Origin: UBA5859 sp041940025
GTDB lineage: Bacteria; Pseudomonadota; Gammaproteobacteria; UBA5859
NCBI GenBank assembly: GCA_041940025.1
Contig: JBGTSY010000001.1
Span: 1-64,000 of the forward strand
Direction of reading: 5' to 3'
DNA length: 64,000 bases
The position numbers were made by a program, and so were the translations under genes. This document shows, piece after piece, positions 45,020-55,024 of this stretch. Position 1 is the first letter of the stretch; every line of letters begins with the position of its first letter. A model generated the notes under the pieces. That model made no database searches and was not told the DNA's origin. It was given only the letters and a program-made list of their open reading frames with translations.

Positions 45020-46426
45020 ATGAGTGGAAAATCCAGCATAACCAATTCAAGCCAAAGTGTCTGGTTATATGCTGGAGCATCTTTATTGGGAATTACTCTC
45101 CTTGTTGCGACAAAGCAATACCTCGTTGCTTCAATACTCATTTACGCGTCAGTTATTTTATTTTCACTTAAGGACCCTGTATTAGGCGTAGTATTATCTA
45201 TTGCATTTTTTACTTGTGATCAGCTCTTAATAGGGTTAGGCACAGGATATCTTGCACCAGGAAGATACTTAATATTTATAAATATCATTTTTTGTGCAAA
45301 AGGCCTTCTCTCGAGCAAGTCCAGCAAATTCACAAGAGTCCACTTTGGCTTATATTTCTCACTGGCGGCACTAGGAGCAATGTCACTTATCTGGGCGTCT
45401 GATGTAGATCGAGGTATATTATATTTATCTAAGCTTACAGTTCTAATTATATGGGCTCGTTTAGTTGTTCCTTATCTTTCAAACAGGAGGGCATTGGAAA
45501 ATCTCTCTGCACTCATGCCGCTCGCCACTTGTGTCGTAGCTTTTAACTTAATCTTTGGCGGCGTTAGCGTAACAACTATGAGCCATCATAGATTGATCCT
45601 AGAGGGTCTAGGGATAAATGCCGTAGCTATATCTTTTGGCTTCGTAATTATATTTTCAAGTGTTTATCTAAGTGGTAGTGCCCCATTATGGAAAAAGTTA
45701 GTTATAGCGTTTTGCAATGTGGTTATTTATTATGCAGTGCTGAAAATGGGAACAAGATCCGTTGCTCTTGGGGTTCCACTGTCATTATTCATTGGACTGT
45801 TATTCTTGGAAAGCAAAAAATTTCTAAAGGGAGCGGGAATCGTACTAATCTCGACAACAGTGTTAGCGATAACTCTTTATATTGCAATAAATAACAATTT
45901 GATAACCGGAAAACTAGCAGAAAGATTTACAGGGCTTACAGAAATAGACACCTACTCCGAAAATAGCCGATTTTCACTAATCTCTCATTCTCTTTCTTAC
46001 GTCGCAAGAAACCCACATGGATCAGGCGTCGGGAATGAACATATGGTTTTCAAAAATTATGTTTATAAAGTGGATCTTTTTGAAACACACAACACTTTAG
46101 TTTCTACAATGGTCCAATTCGGGGTAATTGGTTTCCTTATACAACTCATAGCCTTTGGTTATCTGGGCTACCACGCTATAACAATAAAAAACAGCACCTA
46201 TAAGTATGTCCTTCTCGCATGCCTTATTTATTTTTTTATACAAATAATGAAAGGATCGTCTTTACAAACAAGACTTTTTTGGATTCCAATGGCCGTGATA
46301 TGTGGTATGTTGGAATTTCACATAGTAAACGCGATATTAAAACAACGTAGATTATCGCCTTTACTAAAACACTATAAACAAGTAACAAAGCCAAAGAAGC
46401 TTATATCAACAAATCGTCTATCATAA
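45020..46426 (+). CDS. O-antigen ligase/polymerase-like membrane protein
   Basis: 468 aa with ten or more transmembrane helices and one large loop at ~300-345. The loop contains SENSRFSLISHSLSYVARNPHGSGVGNEH (in part) and ETHNTLVSTMVQFG, the Wzy_C/O-antigen-ligase pattern with the conserved His and G-x-G. Predicted Wzy-like polymerase of the repeat unit, or ligase, acting on the periplasmic side. Its stop overlaps the next start (TAATG). Confidence 0.83.
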   Translation: MSGKSSITNSSQSVWLYAGASLLGITLLVATKQYLVASILIYASVILFSLKDPVLGVVLSIAFFTCDQLLIGLGTGYLAPGRYLIFINIIFCAKGLLSSKSSKFTRVHFGLYFSLAALGAMSLIWASDVDRGILYLSKLTVLIIWARLVVPYLSNRRALENLSALMPLATCVVAFNLIFGGVSVTTMSHHRLILEGLGINAVAISFGFVIIFSSVYLSGSAPLWKKLVIAFCNVVIYYAVLKMGTRSVALGVPLSLFIGLLFLESKKFLKGAGIVLISTTVLAITLYIAINNNLITGKLAERFTGLTEIDTYSENSRFSLISHSLSYVARNPHGSGVGNEHMVFKNYVYKVDLFETHNTLVSTMVQFGVIGFLIQLIAFGYLGYHAITIKNSTYKYVLLACLIYFFIQIMKGSSLQTRLFWIPMAVICGMLEFHIVNAILKQRRLSPLLKHYKQVTKPKKLISTNRLS

Positions 46427-47301
46427 TGCATCGCCAGAAAATAATAGGATTGGCATTTATATTATTCCACTTCTCTGGTGCATTAGTCGCTGCAGAAATA
46501 CCTATTAACCAGCGCGCAGAACACCTAAAAACAAACAAACCACGTGAATGCTATGTATGGTTCGAGACCAATAGTCCTAAATATTTAAATTTATATATAG
46601 ATGAATTTTCCAGCTGGAATAAGATAGGGTTTCCCATTATATCCGCTCGAATGAGTAATGCTGAAAGGTTGACTCAAACAATATTAAATCACACCCCTTC
46701 TGTGATAACTGGTTTTAAAACTTCCGACGCATTCCAAAACCGCTCCTTTACGGACGAACGAGCATGGAAAGAGATTGCGAATCTAGCCCGAAAGCTATCA
46801 AAATTAACAGGGAATAATCCTGTTGTGCTGGAAAACGAAGGTGCAGTAAAAAAGCTTCTCGATCAAGGGGTAAAATCCATTAAATATAATAATCTTGTAG
46901 ATTCTATATCTAAGCAAAACTGGCCAGAGGTTTGGTTTTGGTATGCTCCCCAGGGAACAAAAGAGCCGGTCCGCTCTATCGCATATGACATCGCAAGAGC
47001 CGTGAAAGTGGGAATCCCAAACTCTCGCCTGATTGAGCCATCCTCCGCTGGCTACTCAAATTCTAGAAAAAAAGCATCATCAATAGACAACCTTCGCAGG
47101 ACATATTTAATCGACTCAAATCCTATATCAATAGTCTATCTGGATGATAATCGGAAACATTTCTGGAGAGTAAGTAATGCAGGAAAAGCAGTTCAAAGCG
47201 CTGAAAGCCATACCGTAATAATTTACCCTGGTTTTAACGACCTTAAAAAAGCCCGAAAAGTTTTAGAATCGCCAGTTACAAGCCTGTGCAATAAGAACTG
47301 A
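46426..47301 (+). CDS. Secreted protein of unknown function in the EPS cassette
   Basis: 291 aa, starting with a Sec signal peptide (~1-22, cut near LVAAEIP). The mature part alternates beta strands and helices, suggestive of a TIM barrel. It includes CYVWFETNSP, NPVVLENEGAV, EVWFWYAPQG and IVYLDDN, with several acidic residues at strand ends. Could be a glycan-active hydrolase or lyase that edits the polymer, but no family is recognised. Translationally coupled to the polymerase gene (1-nt overlap), so its job is likely tied to polymer assembly. Confidence 0.6.
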   Translation: MHRQKIIGLAFILFHFSGALVAAEIPINQRAEHLKTNKPRECYVWFETNSPKYLNLYIDEFSSWNKIGFPIISARMSNAERLTQTILNHTPSVITGFKTSDAFQNRSFTDERAWKEIANLARKLSKLTGNNPVVLENEGAVKKLLDQGVKSIKYNNLVDSISKQNWPEVWFWYAPQGTKEPVRSIAYDIARAVKVGIPNSRLIEPSSAGYSNSRKKASSIDNLRRTYLIDSNPISIVYLDDNRKHFWRVSNAGKAVQSAESHTVIIYPGFNDLKKARKVLESPVTSLCNKN

Positions 47302-47337
47302 TTACATTAAAAGTCCATAAGCAACTGGATTGGTAAT

Positions 47338-48120
47338 TTATGATCGCCCGATAAGATCGTAATTCTTTAAGACGCCTTGGATAGCATAATTAGTAAAATA
47401 ATAGATGGATTTGAATAAAGATAAATGTTCAATTCGTCTATACACAATCCATTGGTACTGCGCAGCCTTAAGTTTATTGCGAGATAACGAATTTCTACGT
47501 ACCCGGTATGTAGCTAGAACATCCTCCAGACCATAAGCATATTCAACATTCTTTAAAAGTGATAACCAGATACAATAGTCTTGGCGTTTTCTAACGTCTG
47601 GCATATATACCTTCCCTCCACTTCTCTCGATATGATACATACCGGTTAAACAGGAAATGACGCAAGTTTTTAACATCCTATTGTAACTGGTCTTTTCAGG
47701 AACAATGAATTCACCTAGATCCGCTGTTAGGTCTTCAGACAGACGGCGGTAAGAAGAATAGACGATCGCTGCATTATTTTCTGACATAAACTGAATCGAC
47801 TTTTCAAGAAATGTTGAATCCCACAGGTCATCTGCATCTAAAAACGCTATCACATCCCCCGAAGCCAATTGAATTGATAAATTTCTAGCAGGCCCTGCTC
47901 CCGTGTTTGACTCTAATCGATTGACAATAATTCTCGGATCTTCTTTTGCGTATGACTGACAAATATCATAAGAACGATCAGTGGAACAATCATCGGTGAT
48001 CAGCATTTCCCAGTTTGTATGAGACTGATTTCGAACAGACTGCATCGTATCAGCTATATATTTTTCTGAATTAAAAACCGGAGTAATAATCGAAACTTTT
48101 AACGTTGGTGTTGTAGACAT
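47338..48120 (-). CDS. Family 2 glycosyltransferase
   Basis: 260 aa GT-A enzyme: KVSIITPVFNSEKYI, a DDCSTDRS nucleotide-sugar site, and the FLDADDLW DXD motif. Likely adds a sugar to the lipid-linked repeat unit. It lacks the ~100-residue C-terminal extension some family members have. Follows the GT4 gene by 21 nt on the minus strand, convergent with the plus-strand cassette genes. Confidence 0.9.
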   Translation of the reverse strand: MSTTPTLKVSIITPVFNSEKYIADTMQSVRNQSHTNWEMLITDDCSTDRSYDICQSYAKEDPRIIVNRLESNTGAGPARNLSIQLASGDVIAFLDADDLWDSTFLEKSIQFMSENNAAIVYSSYRRLSEDLTADLGEFIVPEKTSYNRMLKTCVISCLTGMYHIERSGGKVYMPDVRKRQDYCIWLSLLKNVEYAYGLEDVLATYRVRRNSLSRNKLKAAQYQWIVYRRIEHLSLFKSIYYFTNYAIQGVLKNYDLIGRS

Positions 48121-48141
48121 TTAAAAAACCAACTACCTAAC

Positions 48142-49308
48142 CTAGTAACTCTTAATAACCAGATCTACAAACAAGTCAGTCGTTAAACCTTTTGCTCGTT
48201 GGAAACCATTCTTTATTATGTTTTTTCGTAATTCAGAGTCGTCAATCAATTTTAATATAGCCTCTGACATTGCTTCTGGATCTTTTGCCGGGACTAATAG
48301 TCCGTCATAGTAATTGGTTACGCTGGAGGGTATTCCACCAACATTAGTTGAAACCAACGGAAGACTATTTGCCCGCGCTTCAACTAAAACTCTGGGTGTT
48401 CCTTCAGAAAGAGTGGGCAACACAAAAATATCCGCATTCCTCATTAAATCCGGAGTATCCTGATATCTGACATGGCCAAGCCATGCAACCTTATCCTCTA
48501 CTTCAAGTTTTTCAGTTAGACTGTCCAGCTTTTGTTGATATGCAGCGTACCTATCACGGCTCCCTGCCACTATAAGCTTGACCCTTTTTTTCTTCTTGCT
48601 CACTCTAGAAACAGCATCTATGAGGTATTCAATGCCTTTTTCCGGGCGCACAAAGCAAAGGGTTAAAATTCTGATCGTTTCATCTTGACATGTATCATCT
48701 CGCTCATATAAATCCTCAGCTGACAAAGTGGTAGAAACCGTAGTTATTGTTTTTGGTGACGAATATCGATTTGCGAGCTCCTGCCCATTGCAGATAAAGG
48801 ATCCCGCAGCACGTTTACGGCCTCTAATCAGTTGTCGTTCCCAACCCCAAATATACAGCCTACCTAAATTATCCATTAAAAAATTGGATCGCTTATGTGA
48901 CTTCAACAACTCCATAGAATTACCAACTAGCCAATGGCAAACAGGCTTTTGGTACTGTGTACATAATTTATACAGAGTGGATGTCTCTGCAACTGGATTA
49001 CCGCGCACAAAGACAAAATCGGATTCTTGAACTACATTCTTGTAACTAGTTTTTATACCTCGAATATGTTTCACACTACCCATAGTAGTTAACCAATTGG
49101 GCTGAGGATATAAAGTTAAATTGTCAGGCAGTTTATAATCCTCCTGAGAAGAGGCCTCCGGGGCCAATGGAGAACTGAGGCAAATATGACTAAATCGTTC
49201 CGCAAAAGCTTCAACAATTTTCCCGAATGAAAAATGCGCGTAGAGTTTTCCTTCTCTATAACTGACCCGTCCACCAATAATGCCAAGCTTAGAGTTAATA
49301 CGCATCAT
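48142..49308 (-). CDS. Family 4 glycosyltransferase
   Basis: 388 aa GT-B enzyme. The C-terminal half shows the retaining GT4 donor site: LCFVRPEKGIEYLIDA, WLGHVRYQDTPDLMRNADIFVLPTLSEGTPRVLVEARANSLP (in parts) with the E-x7-E pattern, and VSTNVGGIPS. Probably assembles the exopolysaccharide repeat unit together with the GT2 downstream. Confidence 0.9.
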   Translation of the reverse strand: MMRINSKLGIIGGRVSYREGKLYAHFSFGKIVEAFAERFSHICLSSPLAPEASSQEDYKLPDNLTLYPQPNWLTTMGSVKHIRGIKTSYKNVVQESDFVFVRGNPVAETSTLYKLCTQYQKPVCHWLVGNSMELLKSHKRSNFLMDNLGRLYIWGWERQLIRGRKRAAGSFICNGQELANRYSSPKTITTVSTTLSAEDLYERDDTCQDETIRILTLCFVRPEKGIEYLIDAVSRVSKKKKRVKLIVAGSRDRYAAYQQKLDSLTEKLEVEDKVAWLGHVRYQDTPDLMRNADIFVLPTLSEGTPRVLVEARANSLPLVSTNVGGIPSSVTNYYDGLLVPAKDPEAMSEAILKLIDDSELRKNIIKNGFQRAKGLTTDLFVDLVIKSY

Positions 49309-49393
49309 TCAGCCACCTAATAGTAATCCGCGCGAAACATTGATGGTGTTTATCTTGTTTACAATAATGGACGTTATCTAACATCCTGAAAGC

Positions 49394-50296
49394 TTAGGAT
49401 GCATCGAGCGCTATATCCACGCCGCTCCGATCTAGCACTATCTTCCTAACTTTTTCCGCCTGCTCGGTTTCAGGTACGTGTGCCGGAAATACGCCCGTCC
49501 TGGCTTTATCCTTTAACACCGCCAGAATGGTGCGCGCGCCAATGGATTTATGTTCCGCAGCATAGCCATATACCAAAGACAAATCACACAGGGTATTGAT
49601 CAAACGAGGAATACCACCGCTATGATAAAAAATGGTGGCAACAGAAAATGTGTCAAACAACGGTGCCTCTCGCCCTGACACGAGCAACCGATGCTTAATG
49701 TAATTGACGGTGTCTTGTAAACTTAAGGCTTGTAAATGGTAGTCTACACACACACGTTGCGCCAATTGTCTGAGTTCCGGCTGTTTCAATTTATCTAACA
49801 ATTCAGTTTGACCCACTAACACCAACTGCAACAATGAATGTTTCCCATAATTAATATTAGACAACATTCTCAACTCCTCTAAAGAGTTGACGTTCAGATT
49901 CTGTGCCTCGTCTACGATGAGTGCCGTGCGGTAACCAGAAGCATATTGCTGCATCAGGAAGTTTTGAAAACGCTCATACAACTCGGGCTTGTCCGCACCT
50001 TGATGAGGTTGTTCAAAGGCCATCAATACCCACTTCATAAATTCACCGAACTCACTGTGGGTATTCGACACCAATCCGGCACGAACCGTTTTATCCAGGG
50101 TATCTAAAACATGTCGTACTAAAGTCGTCTTGCCACACCCCACTTCACCAGTAATCACAGAAATGCCCGCCTCACTCTCCAAGCTATATTCCAGAAGATT
50201 GAGCGCTATCTGATGGCTTTGACCGAAATAGAGAAATTCCGGATCCGGATTCAGATTAAAAGGTTTGCTGGCTAAACCGTAATACTCTAGATACAT
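49394..50296 (-). CDS. XrtA-associated AAA ATPase (ExeA-like)
   Basis: 300 aa. Starts MYLEYYGLASKPFNLNPDP, the hallmark of the ExeA-type ATPases linked with exosortase EPS loci (TIGR03015-like). Walker A GEVGCGKTT at 50-58, Walker B ALIVDEAQN at ~125-133. Presumed to energise or regulate polymer export or assembly. Here GC content returns to the level of the housekeeping genes. Confidence 0.9.
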   Translation of the reverse strand: MYLEYYGLASKPFNLNPDPEFLYFGQSHQIALNLLEYSLESEAGISVITGEVGCGKTTLVRHVLDTLDKTVRAGLVSNTHSEFGEFMKWVLMAFEQPHQGADKPELYERFQNFLMQQYASGYRTALIVDEAQNLNVNSLEELRMLSNINYGKHSLLQLVLVGQTELLDKLKQPELRQLAQRVCVDYHLQALSLQDTVNYIKHRLLVSGREAPLFDTFSVATIFYHSGGIPRLINTLCDLSLVYGYAAEHKSIGARTILAVLKDKARTGVFPAHVPETEQAEKVRKIVLDRSGVDIALDAS

Positions 50297-50338
50297 TGTC
50301 TGATCCTATTGTTACATTTTTTTTATATTTATTAATAT

Positions 50339-51175
50339 TTAGTATGGATCAGGCTGTGGATCCATGGATCGATTCAGCACTGTACCCAATAACTCCGCAT
50401 CCTTTGTTAATTCCAGGCAATGGGCAACGTCCGATTCGCTCACCCCCCCCTCATCTACCACCAACAGAAAAGCATCTACCTTGGGCAACAAATTTAGCGT
50501 GTCATCAACACTTAACAAGGGTGGTGCGTCGATAATAATGAGCCTGTCCCCATACCTATTAACCGCTTCCTGAAGCCATTTTTCCATTTCAGGACTGGCC
50601 ATCCATTCTGCCGAATCGGGAATTGACTGGCCACCAGGTAACACCACTAAACGGTCTATCCCGGGATGAAACAGTATCTCTTCGACAGTTATATTCCCTC
50701 GTACTAAATCTGCCAAGCCCATACCCAATGGATAATTAAAAAATTGATGAATGGAGGGACGACGCATATCGGCGTCCACTAACATGACCGTGTGGTTTCT
50801 ATCTCGGGCCATCGCAGCAGCTAGATTTGCCGCCACAAAAGATTTACCCGCGTTGTCTCGTGCACTCGTCACCACTAGTGTTTGCCACCCCTCAACTTGC
50901 ATTTTTTGCATGATTCGAGTACGCAATATATTAAAGGCTGCGGCGCCCTCGGTCTCTTCCGATCCAACAACAATACGACTATCCAATAGTTGTTGTGGAG
51001 TCAATGGCCATGACTGGGTGCGCCAATATTTGATTTCACTGGTGGAAAGTGGGGTCGGCGTATCAACAGCTTTCAAGCTAGGCGGCTGTGTGACCTCTCT
51101 ACTCTGACCAAAGTTTAACTTTGTCTGACCTTCTTCTCTGGCTCGCTGCAACGCCTGTTCAATTGGATGCGCCAT
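50339..51175 (-). CDS. XrtA-associated tyrosine autokinase (Wzc/CpsD kinase-like)
   Basis: BY-kinase that controls chain length through cycles of autophosphorylation. 278 aa from ATG 51175 (MAHPIEQALQRA), chosen because AGGATAGGGA precedes it and it starts just after the chain-length gene stops; an in-frame ATG at 51211 overlaps that gene. Walker A-like TSARDNAGKS (~103-112) and Walker A' MLVDADMRRP (~131-140) are visible. Only one C-terminal Tyr remains (DPQPDPY), unlike the Tyr-rich tails of Wzc, so the phospho-acceptor set is small. Confidence 0.87.
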   Translation of the reverse strand: MAHPIEQALQRAREEGQTKLNFGQSREVTQPPSLKAVDTPTPLSTSEIKYWRTQSWPLTPQQLLDSRIVVGSEETEGAAAFNILRTRIMQKMQVEGWQTLVVTSARDNAGKSFVAANLAAAMARDRNHTVMLVDADMRRPSIHQFFNYPLGMGLADLVRGNITVEEILFHPGIDRLVVLPGGQSIPDSAEWMASPEMEKWLQEAVNRYGDRLIIIDAPPLLSVDDTLNLLPKVDAFLLVVDEGGVSESDVAHCLELTKDAELLGTVLNRSMDPQPDPY

Positions 51176-51177
51176 CG

Positions 51178-52926
51178 CTATATCCCTATCCTTTGTTGTA
51201 CTACTGTCCACAAGACATCTACCGGCACCAACAAAAAGTGTGCGGCGACAGCCAATGCAATGACACCCGTCAAGCTACTGGCAAAAGTCAGTCGCTTGAC
51301 TCGGAGTGCTTTCTTTTTTTCCGTGGGCGTTTTTACCACTGGGATCACGGCTAATGGGGAGGCACCTGTAATTTTGGTCAGCGAACGAGCGCCGTATAGA
51401 TTGGGATCTAAACTCTCTCTAAAGACAATGAACCCAAAGCCTGCTGCCAAAGAAAGAAACACGCCAATCAATAAGATGGAGAGCCTATTCGGGCTAACTG
51501 GACTCACGGGTAATAGCGGCGGTTCAATCAAAGAAAATCGTTCACCCTTTCTTTCCTCCTCCATAGAAGTAGAAATATCTGCTTCCATTTGTCTGGATTT
51601 CAATTCACGAAATTTGTTCACTGCGTTTTCATAGTCTCTGCTTAGGGTGCGATAGGTCTGCTCCACCGCGGGTGCAGTCAATAAGCGTCTTTCGTAGGTA
51701 GCATATTTTTCGGATAGATCGTCCAATTTGGTTTGAAGAGAAGTTTTCTCCGTGGTGACGGCATCGAGCTGTGCTTTTAAGGATAAGTACGCCGGGTTGT
51801 CCGGTACCGGGGCAACCTGCTCCGCGTCGGTTTCCAGGCTGTGGATCAACCGCAATTCTGATTTGAGTTTTTCAATCACCTGAGACTGCGCAATGATGTC
51901 CGGATGCTTAGCCGAATATCGTTTCAGTAATCTGGCCAGTTCATTTTGTGCCACAACCAACTTTTTGTTTAATGTTTTCGTATCTACTTGTCCGCCTGTC
52001 TGGGTCCGAAGCACGGTGATTTCATTTTCAACACGGACGAGATCTGGATGACTAGGCGCGTAACGAGACAACATACTCACTCGTTCTGCCTCCAGTAATT
52101 TTAATCGTTCACTACGGGACAGAACTCGTTCGCCTTTCTCACCCACTATTGACGCTTCCGGAGAGAGTTGAGTCAGTTCGGCCTTTAAATAGAGTTCACG
52201 TTCTGTGAGTACTTGAATTTGTCTGCGGACTTCATCAATCTGCAGTTCTGTTCGTTGCAAGATTTGCCGATTAATGACACCGTGTTCTGGTAGATTATCA
52301 GGATGTTTCTCTTTGAACTCCGCTAGGGCTTGTTCATATTCCTCTATTTGTTCACTCAATTTTTCTGTTTCCAAACTCAGAAAATCGGACGCCTGACGAG
52401 CAGTCTGGGTACGCGCACGAAAATTTTCCTCCATAAAAAGAGAGACCAGTTCGTTGGAAACTTTTTGCGCTAACTGAGGAGAGGGACTTTGATACCCTAA
52501 TGTGAACGCAATGGTGGCTTGCACTGGCCTACCGCTACGAGGATCCACCACATCTGCACTCACCATGTCGATATGGATCTGCTCACGCATACGCGCGAGC
52601 ACAGAACTTAAAGGCGTTGTTTTTAACTCTTCCTGATAGAGATCATATTTTTGCACGATACGGCCGAGGTTACTGGTGCTCAGTACCATTTGACTGATCA
52701 TCTGAATACGTTGATCCGCATAACTGGTAACCGTTGAACGTACCAAGTCTGAGGGGATTTCTTGATGCTCGATTAAGATGGTGGCGCTTGACCGATACTG
52801 AGCCGGTATAAACAACGCCGCAGCCAAAGCTGCAATTAAGATAACCAGTGCCGGTACCACACCTTGACGCCACCGACGTTTGACGATCTCTAACAGATCA
52901 CCAAGATCCTTAACATTTTCTTCCAA
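51178..52926 (-). CDS. Polysaccharide chain-length determinant (Wzz/GumC-like, XrtA system)
   Basis: 582 aa. N-terminal membrane helix (~20-37), a long periplasmic coiled-coil region (~180-450) and C-terminal membrane helices (LSILLIGVFLSLAAGFGFIVF around 485-505 and a second near the end). This is the PCP architecture that sets polymer length and bridges to the exporter. TTG start with GGGGAG 8 nt upstream. The last helix pair directly precedes the kinase gene, the split form of a Wzc protein. Confidence 0.9.
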   Translation of the reverse strand: MEENVKDLGDLLEIVKRRWRQGVVPALVILIAALAAALFIPAQYRSSATILIEHQEIPSDLVRSTVTSYADQRIQMISQMVLSTSNLGRIVQKYDLYQEELKTTPLSSVLARMREQIHIDMVSADVVDPRSGRPVQATIAFTLGYQSPSPQLAQKVSNELVSLFMEENFRARTQTARQASDFLSLETEKLSEQIEEYEQALAEFKEKHPDNLPEHGVINRQILQRTELQIDEVRRQIQVLTERELYLKAELTQLSPEASIVGEKGERVLSRSERLKLLEAERVSMLSRYAPSHPDLVRVENEITVLRTQTGGQVDTKTLNKKLVVAQNELARLLKRYSAKHPDIIAQSQVIEKLKSELRLIHSLETDAEQVAPVPDNPAYLSLKAQLDAVTTEKTSLQTKLDDLSEKYATYERRLLTAPAVEQTYRTLSRDYENAVNKFRELKSRQMEADISTSMEEERKGERFSLIEPPLLPVSPVSPNRLSILLIGVFLSLAAGFGFIVFRESLDPNLYGARSLTKITGASPLAVIPVVKTPTEKKKALRVKRLTFASSLTGVIALAVAAHFLLVPVDVLWTVVQQRIGI

Positions 52927-53073
52927 CTTGTATGCTCCCCAGCTCTACCTAAGAAAGAATATTTTTATGGGTCGAACAATGAGTCTATGCAGCGAGACGC
53001 TTGGTTTCGCCAATTGCCTATTATAAGTATGCAGAGCAGTGAAAACTACTAAAAACCAGTTGAGTGGCGTGAA

Positions 53074-54300
53074 TTACAGACTTCGATGATAAGGTAACCA
53101 TCGGTGCTGATAATTAAATATTATCGCGTGGGCTTCCGCCTCACTGTTTTGATTATTAAACTCTTGGTATCTATATCGATAAGCAATTGATAATGTAGAT
53201 TTTTCAGATTGTCGCCAAGTCAGCCCTGGTTGCAAACTATAATAGTCCCGATCACTAGTGGCAGAGTTATTACTGACTTCCCGATTAGTTATCCATTGGA
53301 CTCGATTGGTCCATGATAATCGCCTACTCAGTCTCCCTTGCTGATTTAAACTGAAAGTATCGGATTCTAAAAATTCTCCACCACCACTGGGCCGAGTACT
53401 CCGTTGTAACTGCAAACGCAATTGATGAGATAGAAACTCTCTGCTGATCTGCACATTTAACAGGGAACCTTGTTCATCAGACTCAAATTCCACGGGTGTC
53501 ACAGTAAAAAAGAAAAAGTTTGGAACCAGGATCACCGTCTTGGTAGTGGTTTCTCGTACGCCCACAGAAAAGTTGTACTCCCAGAGTTCGTTCAGCGCAC
53601 CTTGTACGCCCACGGTAATTCCAAGATTTTTAACTTCTTGTTGATTTAATTCAGTTTGATATTGTGAAAGGGACAGTGCGATAACCGCTCGATGCGCCGG
53701 TCTAAATTGATGATGCCAATCCGTATTCAAATAATAATAGTCATAATCCACCAGTCCGGATTGCGCCGAGTCCGCATAGTCCACCTGCTGCCCATTTAGT
53801 TGCAGAGAGAGCAGATTTAATTCACTGACTGAGTATTGCCCACTCACAAAAGCGGTAGAAACTTCTCGTCGAATCTGATTTTGAATCAGTCCGGAAACAT
53901 CTAATTCGCTCACTAGAGAGGAATCGCGATTATGGCTTAGGCCAAATTGGCTACTGAACGTTGCTTGCTGCCATTGACTGTCGAACTGCACCTTCTGGTT
54001 ATCGTAGTCAAAACCATCCTGCTCTGTATAGTTGCGGGACGCCAATCCCAGACCTAGTTGATGACGCCAAATGGTACTGGAACGCTTCAGGTTAAGATCA
54101 AAATTCAGACTCTGAGTTGAATCTGAGAGCTTATCTGTTTCGGTGAGACGTATATTATCTTGATAATCTGCACCCACCCGACCATTGGCATCCACCTGAT
54201 ACAAGGCGCCTAGGAGTGGGCCGTGAAAAAAAAGTGCACATAAAAAAAAAGAAAAAGTGGATAGATATCGCACGGGAGAGCTGCACAACATAGTGGCCAT
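53074..54300 (-). CDS. Exosortase-system outer-membrane beta-barrel protein
   Basis: 408 aa. Signal peptide (~1-31), then alternating amphipathic strands rich in aromatic residues and Asn/Gln/Ser, as expected for a ~16-18-strand barrel (for example YYYLNTDWHHQF and SIAYRYRYQEF). It matches the TIGR03016-type outer-membrane proteins next to XrtA loci. Likely the polymer conduit, or a helper to the Wza-like lipoprotein. Its start overlaps the exporter stop by 1 nt (TAATG). Confidence 0.85.
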   Translation of the reverse strand: MATMLCSSPVRYLSTFSFFLCALFFHGPLLGALYQVDANGRVGADYQDNIRLTETDKLSDSTQSLNFDLNLKRSSTIWRHQLGLGLASRNYTEQDGFDYDNQKVQFDSQWQQATFSSQFGLSHNRDSSLVSELDVSGLIQNQIRREVSTAFVSGQYSVSELNLLSLQLNGQQVDYADSAQSGLVDYDYYYLNTDWHHQFRPAHRAVIALSLSQYQTELNQQEVKNLGITVGVQGALNELWEYNFSVGVRETTTKTVILVPNFFFFTVTPVEFESDEQGSLLNVQISREFLSHQLRLQLQRSTRPSGGGEFLESDTFSLNQQGRLSRRLSWTNRVQWITNREVSNNSATSDRDYYSLQPGLTWRQSEKSTLSIAYRYRYQEFNNQNSEAEAHAIIFNYQHRWLPYHRSL

Positions 54301-54908
54301 TAAGGCACTATCACCACGTCACCCGCTTTTAACAGCATGTTTTGGTATAAATTTTCCCCGTCCATGACCTCCTTATACTTAAATGGGAAAACTATCTGCT
54401 TGTCTCCATTCCTTCTCAATACTTTGACTTTGTTTGATGAGCCAAAAGCAGTCAGTCCCCCCGCCATACTAAGTGCCTGCATCACGTCCACCGGTCGATT
54501 GATGAGATAGTCCCCTGGTTTATTTACCTGACCTAACACATAGATGCGATTGCCCAATAGCTGAGTGGCACTGACAGTAATCACGGGATCGGGAATATAC
54601 TGCTGCAAGGCTTCCGTTAAGCTCTGCTGCAAGGCTTCGACGGAAAGTCCGCTCGCCATCACCTGTCCCACGAGAGGAAAAGAGATAGAGCCATCGGGTA
54701 ATACCAACACCTCCCGTTGCAGATTTTCTTCCTTCCAAACTGATATCTGTAAGATATCGCCGGGGTGAATCAGATAGTGCTTTCGAGCCAGATCCTCTGT
54801 TACCGAAGATCCTAAAGTGTCGGCTTGAAGCCCAAAAGAGAGACTCAAAAGGAGTAACGGCCCGATTTTCAGAAAATGACTGCAAGCAAACAACAGCATG
54901 TTTTTCAT
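54300..54908 (-). CDS. Polysaccharide export protein (Wza-like, XrtA system)
   Basis: 202 aa from ATG 54908, chosen because GAGG is 6 nt upstream and the signal peptide begins there; a TTG at 54929 has no ribosome site. Poly_export domain (YLIHPGDILQISVWKEENLQREVLVLPDGSISFPLVGQV in parts) and a SLBB-like repeat (GNRIYVLGQVNKPGDY). The short length, without long C-terminal SLBB repeats, is typical of XrtA-associated exporters. First gene of the export operon. Confidence 0.9.
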   Translation of the reverse strand: MKNMLLFACSHFLKIGPLLLLSLSFGLQADTLGSSVTEDLARKHYLIHPGDILQISVWKEENLQREVLVLPDGSISFPLVGQVMASGLSVEALQQSLTEALQQYIPDPVITVSATQLLGNRIYVLGQVNKPGDYLINRPVDVMQALSMAGGLTAFGSSNKVKVLRRNGDKQIVFPFKYKEVMDGENLYQNMLLKAGDVVIVP

Positions 54909-55024
54909 CTGTGGCCTCATTTCCAACAAAATAGAAGGATTAAATTAGTTGCAGGGTTATTCGCTAATCTGTTCTGTCAGACGTTCTTTGTGTCACACGC
55001 AAGATTGAGTTCAATACCAATCCA

